Positions 1 through 9,099 of a DNA stretch of 45,715 nucleotides are shown piece after piece (positions within the stretch are counted from its first letter, which is position 1; every line of letters begins with the position of its first letter). The notes beneath the pieces were generated by a model. The model was given only the letters and a program-made list of their open reading frames with translations. It was not told the DNA's origin and made no database searches. A program made the position numbers and the translations under genes. Source of the stretch: Ignavibacteria bacterium. GTDB lineage: Bacteria > Bacteroidota > Ignavibacteria > Kapaibacteriales > UBA4661. Location: the NCBI GenBank assembly GCA_014654705.1, contig JACVZY010000050.1, positions 1 to 45,715 of the forward strand, written 5' to 3'.

Positions 1-1
1 A

Positions 2-49
2 GACTGGCTGCCGCTTTGATTGCTCTGATTTTTAACTTTTAATTGGCAT
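2..49 (+). repeat. Left copy of 48-bp terminal inverted repeat
   Basis: These 48 bases, beginning GACTGGCTGCCGC and ending AATTGGCAT, are the exact reverse complement of the last 48 bases of the window (45668-45715). Identity stops at position 50, although the next AAT again agrees. A perfect match of this length at both extreme ends is best explained by a dispersed repeat at which the assembly broke on both sides. Inverted copies of a mobile-element end or an invertible segment are alternatives. No transposase lies next to it. Confidence 0.9.
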
Positions 50-218
50 TAATAACCAAATGCCACGAAATGCCATACGCAAAGGCATAAAGAACAGCAT
101 GAACAAGGTCAATAAAAACAATAATGAAGGCAGTATCTACAAGAATGCGAGCGCGGCGGCGAGCATCAGTACGCGGCAAAAACGAAGGCAGGATGAATGA
201 GCGAAGAAAGCATTGCAT
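39..218 (-). CDS. Possible small membrane protein (uncertain)
   Basis: This is a 59-residue open frame starting with ATG at 218. The product has a basic segment (DARRRAR, about residues 23-29) followed by one long hydrophobic stretch (ILVDTAFIIVFIDLVHAV, about 30-47), as in a small membrane protein or the tail of an RDD-type protein. I recognise no family. The last residues and the TAA stop lie inside the terminal repeat (2-49), so the reading frame may simply run into repeat sequence. The rest of 219-402 holds no convincing gene and probably carries the promoter of the next gene. Confidence 0.25.
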   Translation of the reverse strand: MQCFLRSFILPSFLPRTDARRRARILVDTAFIIVFIDLVHAVLYAFAYGISWHLVINAN

Positions 219-402
219 ACTGCTTGTAGTATAAATTGAGGTACGATGACGAGGCGAAGGCAGATTTCAGAGGGCAAAATTAGTGATAAGTTTTCTGCCT
301 CGCAAAAGGAAAAAAAATGTATATTTCGCCTCGCAAGCCCGTGTTCTTCCTTGTTTTTCGATGCTTTTACTCAAAGCATACCACTAACTAACTTTTACAA
401 CC

Positions 403-1611
403 ATGACTAATATTTTCGTTACTGAGCGTCTTGCTGCGATTCTTCCACGTGTGCGCGACTTTGTGCAGCAGGAATTATTTCCTCTCGAAAGCGCATATCT
501 TCACGGTTCTTTTCGGGCGCTGGAGCCAACGTTGCAAGGTTTACGCTCGCGTGTGAAGGGCATGGGCTTGTGGGCACCACATTTGCCCGTGGAAGACGGC
601 GGATTAGGGCTGACACTCACGGAATTTGGACTTTTGAGTGAAGAATTGGGACGCAGCCCGCTTGGACACTATACCTTCAACTGCCAAGCACCGGACATTG
701 GGAATATGGAACTCTTACACCAATTCGCTACGCCGGAACAGAAACATATATTTCTGGAGCCACTTATGCGCGGCGATATCCGCTCGTGCTTTGCTATGAC
801 TGAACCGGAATTTGCGGGATCGAACCCTGTAAACATGGCGACCACCGCCACTCGTGAAGGTAGCGAATACGTGATACATGGACATAAATGGTTTACCTCA
901 TCTGCCGATGGTGCATCCTTTGCCGTGACGATGGCGGTGACGAACCCTGAGGAAGCGCCGCACAAACGCGCCAGTATGATTCTCGTCCCGACCTCAACGC
1001 CGGGCTTTACACTTGTGCGGAATATCAAAATTATGGGCGAAGAGGGTGACAGCTACGCCAGTCATGCGGAAGTACGGTTTGAAAATTGCCGCGTTCCGAT
1101 AACGAATTTGCTCGGAAAAGAGGGCGAAGGTTTTGCGCTCGCACAGCACCGTTTGGGACCCGGACGGATTCACCATTGTATGCGCTTTGTGGGGATTAGT
1201 GAACGAGCGCTGGACATGATGTGCCGCTACGCAGTATCGCGTGAACTTGCCCCGGGTAAGCCCCTTGCGAGTAAGCAAATCATTCAGGCATGGATAGCAG
1301 AAAGTCGTGCGGAGATAGATGCAGCGCGGTATATGGTGTTGCACACTGCCGACGGTATTGACAAACACGGTGCTCAGGCAATGAAAGAATCTATTTCCAC
1401 GATTAAATTTTTTGTAGCAAATGTACTTCAACATGTGCTTGACCGTGCTATTCAGACGCATGGAGCGCTTGGTATCACGGACGACACGATACTTTCTTAT
1501 TGGTATCGGCACGAACGCGCTGCTCGGATTTACGACGGACCCGACGAAGTGCATAAAACCGTACTGGCAAGGACAATTCTGAAGCAGTACGGATACAATG
1601 TGGAAATGTGA
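403..1611 (+). CDS. Acyl-CoA dehydrogenase (ACAD10/11-like)
   Basis: A 402-aa FAD flavoenzyme of normal family length, predicted to oxidise an acyl-CoA to the trans-2-enoyl-CoA in the cytoplasm and pass electrons to ETF. The FAD/substrate motif MTEPEFAGSNP lies near residue 133, the WFTSS segment near 164, and GRIHHCMR is typical of the ACAD10/11 branch. At the C-terminus YDGPDEVH (377-384) replaces the YEGT of medium-chain enzymes, so Asp378 occupies the position of the MCAD catalytic Glu, as in the ACAD10/11 branch. rsmE follows after 9 nt, so the two are probably cotranscribed although functionally unrelated. Substrate chain length cannot be told from sequence. ATG at 403 gives the usual N-terminus. 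Confidence 0.93.
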   Translation: MTNIFVTERLAAILPRVRDFVQQELFPLESAYLHGSFRALEPTLQGLRSRVKGMGLWAPHLPVEDGGLGLTLTEFGLLSEELGRSPLGHYTFNCQAPDIGNMELLHQFATPEQKHIFLEPLMRGDIRSCFAMTEPEFAGSNPVNMATTATREGSEYVIHGHKWFTSSADGASFAVTMAVTNPEEAPHKRASMILVPTSTPGFTLVRNIKIMGEEGDSYASHAEVRFENCRVPITNLLGKEGEGFALAQHRLGPGRIHHCMRFVGISERALDMMCRYAVSRELAPGKPLASKQIIQAWIAESRAEIDAARYMVLHTADGIDKHGAQAMKESISTIKFFVANVLQHVLDRAIQTHGALGITDDTILSYWYRHERAARIYDGPDEVHKTVLARTILKQYGYNVEM

Positions 1612-1620
1612 GAGTAAGTA

Positions 1621-2316
1621 ATGGAATGTCTCTACGCTCCTGATATTGAACCCCACAGCACAAATGCCATTCTGACAGGCGATGAAGCCCAACACGCCCG
1701 CGCACTCCGTTTGCGAACAGGGGAGAACATAATGCTCTCCAACGGGCGCGGTTACTGTGCTGATGCAGTGGTGGAAGAAATCTCGAAGGAAGAGGTAACG
1801 TGCCGCCTTGTGCGTATTCTTCCTGAGCATGGCGAGTTGTCGTACCGAGTGACTATTGCCTTGGGCATTTTGGATAATCGTGAACGTATGGAATTTGCTC
1901 TGGAAAAAGCAATTGAGCTTGGTGCAAGCGATTTTGTGCCGCTTTTGACCAAATATAGCGAGCGTGATCGCACCAAACCGGAGCGCCTCGCCGCGAAAGC
2001 GCTTGCCGCCATGAAGCAATCGCATCGTGCGCGATTGACTCGCCTCCACGAACCAATGACCCTGCAAGCACTCCTGACGATGCTCTCTACAGAAACGCGC
2101 ATTATTCTTGCCGATACTGAAGGGCAGAAGCCTTCCCCGTACGATGCTGAAAGCATCTGTTTGTGCGTTGGACCCGAAGGCGGATTTTCGGAAGAAGAAC
2201 AAATACTATTACGGAATGATGCTCGCACTATGCTCTGGATGCTTGCGCCGACGCGCCTTCGCGCGGAAACAGCCGCATTATCGGGCTTGAGCGCACTCAC
2301 GCTGTTTCATCAATAA
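1621..2316 (+). CDS. rsmE: 16S rRNA (uracil(1498)-N3)-methyltransferase RsmE
   Basis: A 231-aa SPOUT-class methyltransferase that methylates N3 of U1498 in 16S rRNA using S-adenosylmethionine. The N-terminal PUA-like part contains HARALRLRTGE. The SPOUT core shows ELGASDFVPLLTKYSER, MKQSHRARL, the SAM-binding loop VGPEGGF (about 183-189) and the C-terminal LRAETAALSGLSAL that forms the knot. Length and motif order match the family. It sits 9 nt behind the acyl-CoA dehydrogenase and is followed by a bidirectional terminator, ending this transcription unit. Confidence 0.95.
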   Translation: MECLYAPDIEPHSTNAILTGDEAQHARALRLRTGENIMLSNGRGYCADAVVEEISKEEVTCRLVRILPEHGELSYRVTIALGILDNRERMEFALEKAIELGASDFVPLLTKYSERDRTKPERLAAKALAAMKQSHRARLTRLHEPMTLQALLTMLSTETRIILADTEGQKPSPYDAESICLCVGPEGGFSEEEQILLRNDARTMLWMLAPTRLRAETAALSGLSALTLFHQ

Positions 2317-2333
2317 AGGAAATTTATCTAGCG

Positions 2334-2382
2334 AAACGCCCGCAGAAAATCACACGTTGTTGTGCGTTTTCTGCGGGCGTTT
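2334..2382. terminator. Bidirectional terminator between rsmE and enoyl-CoA hydratase
   Basis: A 16-bp perfect inverted repeat (AAACGCCCGCAGAAAA at 2334-2349, its complement at 2367-2382) closes a GC-rich stem. A-rich and T-rich arms give a U-tract in either direction. It lies between two convergent genes ending at 2316 (+) and 2409 (-). Confidence 0.85.
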
Positions 2383-2408
2383 TGATGTTTTGACGATTCG
2401 TTTTGCTT

Positions 2409-3185
2409 TTATTGACCTTTCCAGACAGGGATACGTTTTTCCATAAATGCCTTCATGCCCTCGCGAGCATCGTCGGTGGTGAGCAGTAAGTAGAAGTTTT
2501 TACGCTCAAATTCCAAGCCCATTTCGATGCTAAGGTCAAACGATTTCAAGACTGCTTCTTTGCCTTCGCGGACAGCAATTGCTGGCATAGAGGCTATTTC
2601 TTTTGCCATCGCAATAGCTCCATCCAACCACTCGGCAGCCGGAACGATACGAGAAACCAAGCCCATATCGAAGGCTTCTTGTGCCGTGAAATTCCGTCCG
2701 GTCAAAACGAGATCCATTGTGCGGGCTTTGCCAATAGCTTTCGTCATGCGTTGTGTGCCACCGGCTCCGGGTATCAGCCCAAGTTTAATTTCGGGTTGAC
2801 CAAATTGCGCAGTTTCTGAGGCAACAATCATATCACAGAGCATAGCTAATTCACAGCCACCACCAAGTGCAAAACCGCTCACTGCCGCAATAATCGGTTT
2901 TTTGATGCCACGCATATCTTCCCACGCAGAGAAGGGGTTGCGTACCATCATCTGCACAGCCGTCGCGTCGCTCATCTCGCGTATGTCCGCGCCTGCGGCA
3001 AAGGCGCGCTCGTCACCGTGCAGAATCATGCAACGGATGTTTGGGTCGGCATCATACGCTTGCATTGCATGAAGAATTTCCGACATCGTTTTAGTGTTCA
3101 GCGCATTCAAAACCTTCGGGCGATTAAGCTGTACAGCACCAACGCCGTCGGCTGGGCTGGAAAGGATGATGTTATCGTATTGCAT
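2409..3185 (-). CDS. Enoyl-CoA hydratase (crotonase family)
   Basis: A 258-aa crotonase-fold protein predicted to hydrate trans-2-enoyl-CoA to (S)-3-hydroxyacyl-CoA in beta-oxidation. The oxyanion-hole segment AGADI is at 64-68. Both catalytic glutamates of true hydratases are present: Glu112 in GGGCELA and Glu132 in QPEIKLGLIPGAGG. This argues against a degenerate crotonase paralogue. It is monocistronic: an ftsH terminator lies upstream and a bidirectional terminator downstream. A Bacteroidota-type promoter (3257-3287) and a palindromic site (3295-3323) precede it, suggesting control by an acyl-CoA-responsive regulator (inference). Confidence 0.93.
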   Translation of the reverse strand: MQYDNIILSSPADGVGAVQLNRPKVLNALNTKTMSEILHAMQAYDADPNIRCMILHGDERAFAAGADIREMSDATAVQMMVRNPFSAWEDMRGIKKPIIAAVSGFALGGGCELAMLCDMIVASETAQFGQPEIKLGLIPGAGGTQRMTKAIGKARTMDLVLTGRNFTAQEAFDMGLVSRIVPAAEWLDGAIAMAKEIASMPAIAVREGKEAVLKSFDLSIEMGLEFERKNFYLLLTTDDAREGMKAFMEKRIPVWKGQ

Positions 3186-3256
3186 AAAACGGGAAAATGT
3201 GTGGGGTGAAACAGAATGAGTAATGAAGTCAGAATCCTGATAGAATCAGGGTGCTG

Positions 3257-3287
3257 CGAAGTTAGTAAAGAATATATCCTTTGCAAA
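3257..3287 (-). promoter_or_regulatory. Candidate promoter of the enoyl-CoA hydratase
   Basis: Reading the minus strand, TTTG (3284-3287) is followed after exactly 19 nt by TAACTTCG (3257-3264), one mismatch from the Bacteroidota -7 consensus TAnnTTTG. The implied start site is about 65 nt upstream of the ATG at 3185. Confidence 0.5.
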
Positions 3288-3294
3288 AGAAAAA

Positions 3295-3323
3295 GTTGAT
3301 ATGTCAACAAAAAACATATCAAC
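3295..3323. promoter_or_regulatory. Palindromic operator candidate (GTTGA-N4-TCAAC)
   Basis: The site GTTGATATGTCAAC (3295-3308) is itself a dyad. It is nested in a larger inverted repeat, GTTGATATGT (3295-3304) against ACATATCAAC (3314-3323). It abuts the -33 element of the enoyl-CoA hydratase promoter. The same 5+5 dyad occurs upstream of phaE at 40500-40513. Size and symmetry suit a TetR- or MarR-type dimer; no such regulator gene is in the window. Confidence 0.45.
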
Positions 3324-3350
3324 TATATTGAGAGACGTTCACCTTCCAGC

Positions 3351-3390
3351 GCAAAAAACAAGGCAACCACTCTCTTGGAGTGATTGCCTT
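3351..3390 (-). terminator. Rho-independent terminator of ftsH
   Basis: The inverted repeat AAGGCAACCACTC / GAGTGATTGCCTT (3360-3390, one mismatch) forms a stem with a short loop. Minus-strand transcription reads a run of Ts just after it (3352-3358). It lies about 55 nt past the ftsH stop. Confidence 0.8.
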
Positions 3391-3444
3391 GCAAATTACC
3401 CTGCGAAATGCAAGGCGATAGAAATTTATCAAGGAGCCTATAGG

Positions 3445-5565
3445 TTACACCGTCGGTGGCGTAATTTCAGGCTTCTCAGAGCCATTGTGCGGTGCGGCGG
3501 TTGCCGGATCGTCGGGAGCAACACCGTTGCCATTTTTTGCCGTGCCATATGGCACTCGTTTTTCGCGTGTAGAAGGTGGTAGTTCCTCGCCACGCATAAT
3601 CATATCTAGTTCTTCAGCGTCAAGAATCTCACGCTCAAGCAGGACTTTTGAGGTCTTGTGGAGCATTTCGATATTCTCGCGCAAGAGTGCTTCTGCTTGG
3701 TGCATGGATGTTGTGACAATACGGCGAATCTCGTCGTCAATGATACGCGCTGTTTCGTCGCTAAACTGACGAGGATGCGCCATTTCGCGGGCAAGGAAGA
3801 CTTCTTCGTCTTTGCTGGCAAAGTTCAGCGGTCCGAGTTTCTCGCTCATTCCCCATTCGCAGACCATCTTGCGAGCAAGCATTGTTGCACGTTCGATGTC
3901 GTTGCCTGCACCGGTTGTAAGCTGATTGAAAACGATTGTCTCGGCGGCACGCCCGGCGAGCAAGGTAATAAGACGCGTTTCGAGGTAATCTTTCGAGTAC
4001 GTGTGAGCGTCTTCATTGGGAACATATGAGGTAACGCCGAGCGCACGACCGCGCGGAATAATTGTAACCTTGTGAACGGGGTCGCTGTACGGAAGAAGTT
4101 TCCCTGCAAGCGCGTGTCCCATCTCGTGATACGCAGTTACTTCTTTCTCTTTTTCGGAAATAACCATACTTTTCCGCTCAACGCCCATCAGAATTTTATC
4201 TTTTGCGCTTTCGATGTCGTCCATCGTTACAAAATCTCTATTCTTGCGAGCGGCAAAAAGAGCGGCTTCATTCATCAAATTCGCAAGGTCAGCACCGGAA
4301 AGTCCCGGCGTACCGCGTGCAACAATTTCCAAATTCACATCCGGCGCGAGCGGAATATGACGGGCATGAACTTTCAAAATGCCTTCGCGTCCGCGTACAT
4401 CGGGGCGATCAACGACTACTTGGCGGTCGAAGCGTCCCGGTCGCAAAAGTGCAGGGTCGAGAACATCAGGGCGGTTCGTGGCTGCAACAACGATAATACC
4501 GATATTCTGCTCAAAACCGTCCATCTCGACAAGAAGCTGATTGAGGGTCTGCTCACGCTCATCGTGTCCGCCGCCTAAGCCTGCACCGCGATGGCGACCA
4601 ACGGCATCAATCTCATCAATAAAAATGATACACGGAGCGCTGCGTTTTGCTTGCTCAAAAAGGTCGCGCACACGGCTTGCACCCACGCCGACGAACATTT
4701 CCACGAAGTCCGCGCCGGAAATGGAGAAAAACGGTACGTCTGCTTCGCCAGCAATTGCTCGGGCAAGAAGAGTTTTGCCTGTGCCCGGAGGTCCGAGCAT
4801 CAGAACGCCATGGGGAATTTTACCGCCCAAGCGTTGGAATTTATTGGGGTCACGAAGGAATTCGATAATTTCTTCAAGTTCATATTTTGCTTCGTCCGCA
4901 CCAGCTACGTCTTCAAAGGTCACGGTCTTTGCGTTTTCATTCATCAGACGCGCACGGGCTTTGCCGAAGGAGAAAATACCACGTGTGCCGCCCGGTCCGC
5001 CTCCGCCGCCCTGCATCCGGCGCATGACAAAGAAGTAAACTCCAATCAAGATAAGCCACGGCAAGAAGGAAATGACCATACTCAACCAAGGGCTGTCGCC
5101 TTCTTCGTAGCGCCAGACGATACCTTTATCCGCCCAAGCCTTCTCGGTCTCGGAATCCAATACGCCCAAACGTGTGAAAAAGCGCTGTACTTCGACTTGT
5201 CCTGTGCCATTAGGCTTCAGGATGCTTACTTTCTCACGCAGAACACCGTGAAAAACAAAGTCATTAAGCTGCGATTTAGAAATTGTTGCCGATTCGATTT
5301 TCCCTGCTTCGAGGAATTGTTTGTACTCGGTGTAGGTAACGGACACTTCCGATTGCTGTCCGCTACTGACGAGCATATACATTACGACGACAAAGCCGAA
5401 AATGAAGAGCCATATCATCGCCGTTTTCATGACTTTGCCTGCTGGGGATTCGTCATTATTGTTATTGCGCAAACCCTTGAGATTATTCTTGTTATCACGG
5501 TTTTGCGGGCGATTCGGCTTTTTCGGCTCGCTGTTGTTCGTGTTTTTGCGTTCATCAGCTGCCAT
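3445..5565 (-). CDS. ftsH: ATP-dependent zinc metalloprotease FtsH
   Basis: A 706-aa membrane-anchored AAA+ protease that extracts and degrades membrane and unstable cytosolic proteins. The N-terminus has an Asn/Lys-rich cytosolic leader of about 45 residues, two transmembrane helices (about 47-67 and 160-180) and a periplasmic loop between them. The AAA module follows: Walker A GPPGTGKT (about 258), Walker B IIFIDEID and the second region of homology [20 protein letters not shown]. The zinc site HEMGH lies near 479. The C-terminal 50 residues are Pro/Asn-rich and probably disordered. It lies downstream of hpt and tilS, a widely conserved arrangement, and ends at its own terminator. Confidence 0.97.
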   Translation of the reverse strand: MAADERKNTNNSEPKKPNRPQNRDNKNNLKGLRNNNNDESPAGKVMKTAMIWLFIFGFVVVMYMLVSSGQQSEVSVTYTEYKQFLEAGKIESATISKSQLNDFVFHGVLREKVSILKPNGTGQVEVQRFFTRLGVLDSETEKAWADKGIVWRYEEGDSPWLSMVISFLPWLILIGVYFFVMRRMQGGGGGPGGTRGIFSFGKARARLMNENAKTVTFEDVAGADEAKYELEEIIEFLRDPNKFQRLGGKIPHGVLMLGPPGTGKTLLARAIAGEADVPFFSISGADFVEMFVGVGASRVRDLFEQAKRSAPCIIFIDEIDAVGRHRGAGLGGGHDEREQTLNQLLVEMDGFEQNIGIIVVAATNRPDVLDPALLRPGRFDRQVVVDRPDVRGREGILKVHARHIPLAPDVNLEIVARGTPGLSGADLANLMNEAALFAARKNRDFVTMDDIESAKDKILMGVERKSMVISEKEKEVTAYHEMGHALAGKLLPYSDPVHKVTIIPRGRALGVTSYVPNEDAHTYSKDYLETRLITLLAGRAAETIVFNQLTTGAGNDIERATMLARKMVCEWGMSEKLGPLNFASKDEEVFLAREMAHPRQFSDETARIIDDEIRRIVTTSMHQAEALLRENIEMLHKTSKVLLEREILDAEELDMIMRGEELPPSTREKRVPYGTAKNGNGVAPDDPATAAPHNGSEKPEITPPTV

Positions 5566-5806
5566 TCTGTTCTCCTTTGGAGCGCTGTAAGCGTCAGGAA
5601 ATCGTGCTTACAAGCGATGAGTGAAAGACGAAAAGTTGTTATTTTACTTCGATTGATGTTGCTTTGCAAAGGGGGAGTGCAAATGAAAAATTTACACGTT
5701 CCTGAGTTTTTGTTTTGGTACGAAATCGCACAACTCTTACTGTTCCTTGTACACTACGACGACAGTAGAGCGAAAAACGTTTGATGATGTCTGGTGAGAG
5801 ATGACC

Positions 5807-6364
5807 TTACGGGGTTTCGTGCAGGATATAGACATCAGCGAGATTGCGTCCGAGTTCGTTGTAATCTAGCCCATAGCCGACAATAAAGAGCGGCGAAATT
5901 TCAAACCCTACGTAATGTGTTGATACCGTACCTTTGCATACTTCGGGCTTCAGGAAAAGCGTTGCGATTTTAAGTGATGCGGGGTTCATTTCTTCGAGAT
6001 GTGCAAGAATTTGTTTGACCGTCAAGCCTGTATCAACAATATCTTCGAGAACAATGACGTGCTTGCCGGTCAAATCCATACCTGTATAATGCGTTACGTT
6101 CACCTTGCCCGACGAGTGCATACCCGTACCGTAGCTTTCAGCGCGTATGAATTCGAGTCTGCACGGCAGATTAACTTCACGAATGAGGTCGGTTGCGAAA
6201 AGAATACTGCCTTTAAGTACTACGACGAATACTACCTCGCTTGCATTGTAATCCGACGTAATCTGAGCACCGAGACGCTTGACTGCATCGTGGATTTGCT
6301 CGCGGGTAATAAATTTTTTGAAATGCTTATCGTGGAGTTCCAGAATATCGTTGTTACTCATCAT
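5807..6364 (-). CDS. hpt: Hypoxanthine phosphoribosyltransferase
   Basis: A 185-aa type I phosphoribosyltransferase that salvages hypoxanthine (and probably guanine) with PRPP to make IMP/GMP. VVLKGS (48-53) is the pyrophosphate loop and VIVLEDIVDTGLT (103-115) is the PRPP-binding motif with its two acidic residues. The start is ambiguous between the two leading Met codons. It lies between tilS and ftsH; the 240-nt gap to ftsH leaves room for a separate ftsH promoter. It complements the adenine deaminase at 27.1 kb, whose product hypoxanthine is the substrate here. Confidence 0.95.
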   Translation of the reverse strand: MMSNNDILELHDKHFKKFITREQIHDAVKRLGAQITSDYNASEVVFVVVLKGSILFATDLIREVNLPCRLEFIRAESYGTGMHSSGKVNVTHYTGMDLTGKHVIVLEDIVDTGLTVKQILAHLEEMNPASLKIATLFLKPEVCKGTVSTHYVGFEISPLFIVGYGLDYNELGRNLADVYILHETP

Positions 6365-6414
6365 CGTCGTTAAAAGAATGTGATTGTGTACTGTTCGTGT
6401 AAACGCTTGTTTAG

Positions 6415-6422
6415 CAAAATTA
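6415..6422 (-). promoter_or_regulatory. Candidate -7 element upstream of hpt
   Basis: On the minus strand TAATTTTG matches the Bacteroidota TAnnTTTG element perfectly and lies about 50 nt before the hpt start. No convincing -33 TTTG is seen at the expected distance, so this is a weak call. Confidence 0.3.
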
Positions 6423-6454
6423 GTGTGTTGTGTGGGTGCTAGACACCCGCCACG

Positions 6455-8962
6455 CTATATTTTTTCTTGGGGTGGAGCGGGAAGAACAATTCCTTTTGGG
6501 CGGCGGAACTCCAACCGCAGTGCTTTATGGGCATCGGGCGGAAGGCGAAATTGATCGCTCAAACGCAAGCCACAAAGCCATATTACTTGCTCTCCTTCGG
6601 GCATAGCAGCAGTGAGTACCAAAATATTTTGACGGTTAAAAAAGGAAATTTTAGAGTTGGTAAGGTAATCACTTACTTTCATTGTCCCCTTCATTCCAAG
6701 CGGCGTGAAGACATCTCCGGGTTGCCACGTGCGGAGCGTCATACGATATGGCAGCGCGCGGGTATCGAGAAATTCGACCGCAGGGTCGGCGGTGAATTTG
6801 ACATTTTTTCGGTCAATTTCCTCTAAAATAATCTGCCAGCCGCCAAAATCATAGCGATTGTTCTTCTCCACACGGACGTTGATATTATGCACTCCGGGGG
6901 CGGGCGAAAGTAAAATTGCCGTGCGGTCGCGGAGCGCAATAAAACCCCGCATGACATCTACTTTTGCACCTACTTCGGCGTCCACAAGCGACAGGACTCT
7001 ATCAACGGCATCAAAGCCAAGAGCGAGACCAAAACGGCGCTGCACCACACGGCGAACCATTTCTGTCTGCAAAAAGCGCTTCTGTACACGGAGCGCCGTT
7101 ACCGTCAGACCAATGTACGGCTGAAATTCATCTTCCACTAAAGCGGTTGGCAAAGCACGTTCCACTGCGTCGCGTACGATATCCTCCGCACCCGAAATAA
7201 TCTGCGATGTACGGTGCAACACATCAACAATGCCTGATGAATACTCACGTTCCAGCAATGGCAGAAGTTCATTGCGAATTTTATTACGACGAAAAACCGA
7301 CTGTGAATTGGAAGAATCCTCGCGCCATGACAAACCACGAAGCGTTGCGTACTCTTGAATCTCAGTTTTTTTCATACCTAGAAGCGGACGCAGCAATTTG
7401 GTGTGTTCGCCAAAAGCACGTTGCGCAGGAATACCGGAAAGCCCCGTCAGACCCGAACCACGTAGCATATTCATCAGCACGGTCTCAACCGAATCGTTCA
7501 GCGTGTGTGCCGTCAAGACGGCATCAGCACGGCGTTTGTAGGCGACAAATTCTAAAAATTTATAGCGTAATTCGCGTCCTGCTTGTTCGAGAGTCATACT
7601 TTGAATCTCCGCAAAGCGCTCTACATCTGCCCAAGCGATGTAGCAAGGAACGTCGTACCGCTTACACGTCTCGCGGACAAAATTGGCATCATTGTCTGAT
7701 TCTATGCCACGCAGACGATGGTTAAAATGCACTACGGCTACTTGTACTTGTCGCTTTCCGCTCATGAGGGCATTGTTCCGAGCAAGGCACATCAGCATAT
7801 CCAAAAGAACAATCGAATCCACACCACCGCTTACGGCGACGACTACTTCTGAACTTGCGGGCATCTCGGCTTCGTAGCGCAAGACATTCTGAAGGCGCTC
7901 GTGAAAGGTCTTCAGAGCCGTAGGCATGGTTTCAAAGACAGCATCAATGGGTACGGCAGCCGGATAAACTCGTTCCTGGCGGTTCGGAAAGCGTTGCATA
8001 CCGCGACGTGCCTGTGTGTCGGCGGGTCTGTGCGGATTGGGCGCATACATTTTGAAACCGATAGCCGGATGCAAATCGACACCAGGCGGGCGAGGCTTTT
8101 CCGATGACTTGGGGCTAGGCACATAACGCCCACTATTGCGGGCGATGAGAACTTCTTGTATAGTCTCAATAATGTCGCCGAAAGGACTTTTCACATGGTC
8201 GGGCTCGTCGGGCAATTGCACTCTGCGAGCAGGTTTTGGCACAGGAGTACCTTCTTCACCTGTCTGGTCGCCGACGCTACGAGCGTGGCGTGTGCGGGCT
8301 GGCGTGAGCGCTTGCTTGGGAGTAAGTTCCGCACCGCTTGCCGTTTTCTCTTCTCCGTCTTGGGAAATGCGCATTGGCTGCGGAATAGTCTGCGTCTGGC
8401 GTTCTGCCACATATCGCATGAGAGCTTGTTCCATCCGAACGCTGTACAAAGTATCGCTTAGAGACGCTTCGGAAGCGGGATGGAGATACAGATGTTCATT
8501 CTCCAGCGTCGTAAACGATGCGGGAAGCTGAGGAGTAAAGGGATTGACGGGGATAATGCGACTTTCTGCCTGTGGTTCAGGACGATGCTCTACCCGAGAT
8601 TCTGTGCGCTCTCTGGGCGGCGTGGTGCGTGGAGTACGAGACGGTGAACTTACACGAGACGTACGCCCACCACGTGGCGAGTCGGGACGGAAGCCTTGTC
8701 GAAAGTTATCTCGCGGAAAATTGTCGCGTGGAAATTCATCCCGTGAGGGAGAGCCATGCGAAGCGCTGTTGCGCGAAGCATTACCGGTGGGCGAATCGGT
8801 GCGCCCCTGGTTACTGCGCCGTATATTAGTATTAGGGCGTGGCGCAGTGCTGCGTGGCGGATTACCGCGTGGGGTACCATGACTGCCGGAGTACGGCGTT
8901 TCGTCAAAACGGGAGCGCCCCGAAGTGCTTGATTGCTGGGGGCGTGAGGGTCGTCGTGCCAT
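6455..8962 (-). CDS. tilS: tRNA(Ile)-lysidine synthase TilS with long disordered N-terminal extension
   Basis: The 835-aa product carries TilS in its C-terminal part. The ATP PP-loop SGGVDS lies near residue 377, followed by HFNHRLRG, RELRYKFLE, AHTLNDSVETVLMNMLRGSGL and RPLLGMKK, then the C-terminal TilS substrate domains. TilS converts C34 of tRNA-Ile2 to lysidine so that it reads AUA. The first roughly 340 residues are not part of any TilS I know. They are rich in Arg, Pro, Ser and Asn with short repeats such as RDNFPRDNF, and are predicted disordered. The extension is a single open frame with no stop. An internal ATG at 7927 (MPTALKTF) would give a normal-sized enzyme and cannot be excluded as the true or a second start. 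The neighbours hpt and ftsH are classical TilS partners. Confidence 0.9.
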   Translation of the reverse strand: MARRPSRPQQSSTSGRSRFDETPYSGSHGTPRGNPPRSTAPRPNTNIRRSNQGRTDSPTGNASRNSASHGSPSRDEFPRDNFPRDNFRQGFRPDSPRGGRTSRVSSPSRTPRTTPPRERTESRVEHRPEPQAESRIIPVNPFTPQLPASFTTLENEHLYLHPASEASLSDTLYSVRMEQALMRYVAERQTQTIPQPMRISQDGEEKTASGAELTPKQALTPARTRHARSVGDQTGEEGTPVPKPARRVQLPDEPDHVKSPFGDIIETIQEVLIARNSGRYVPSPKSSEKPRPPGVDLHPAIGFKMYAPNPHRPADTQARRGMQRFPNRQERVYPAAVPIDAVFETMPTALKTFHERLQNVLRYEAEMPASSEVVVAVSGGVDSIVLLDMLMCLARNNALMSGKRQVQVAVVHFNHRLRGIESDNDANFVRETCKRYDVPCYIAWADVERFAEIQSMTLEQAGRELRYKFLEFVAYKRRADAVLTAHTLNDSVETVLMNMLRGSGLTGLSGIPAQRAFGEHTKLLRPLLGMKKTEIQEYATLRGLSWREDSSNSQSVFRRNKIRNELLPLLEREYSSGIVDVLHRTSQIISGAEDIVRDAVERALPTALVEDEFQPYIGLTVTALRVQKRFLQTEMVRRVVQRRFGLALGFDAVDRVLSLVDAEVGAKVDVMRGFIALRDRTAILLSPAPGVHNINVRVEKNNRYDFGGWQIILEEIDRKNVKFTADPAVEFLDTRALPYRMTLRTWQPGDVFTPLGMKGTMKVSDYLTNSKISFFNRQNILVLTAAMPEGEQVIWLCGLRLSDQFRLPPDAHKALRLEFRRPKGIVLPAPPQEKI

Positions 8963-9099
8963 TCGTTATAGGTGTTGTGCGGCGAGTAAGTGTGAGGAAG
9001 TATCAGATGAAGCACACTGTTTTAGTAAAAGCAATCCTTGGCGCGGAGGAAATTCTCTGCGGCGCGACCGAGCGCACAATTGCTGGCTCCATGCCTACC

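Noticed and set aside
994-2202. 402-codon minus-strand open frame across the acyl-CoA dehydrogenase and rsmE
   Set aside because: Both strands cannot be this well conserved; the plus-strand genes have complete family motifs, while this frame has none.
4591-5784. 397-codon open frame opposite ftsH
   Set aside because: It is antisense to a clear FtsH and its translation has no family motif; the composition is that of a shadow frame.
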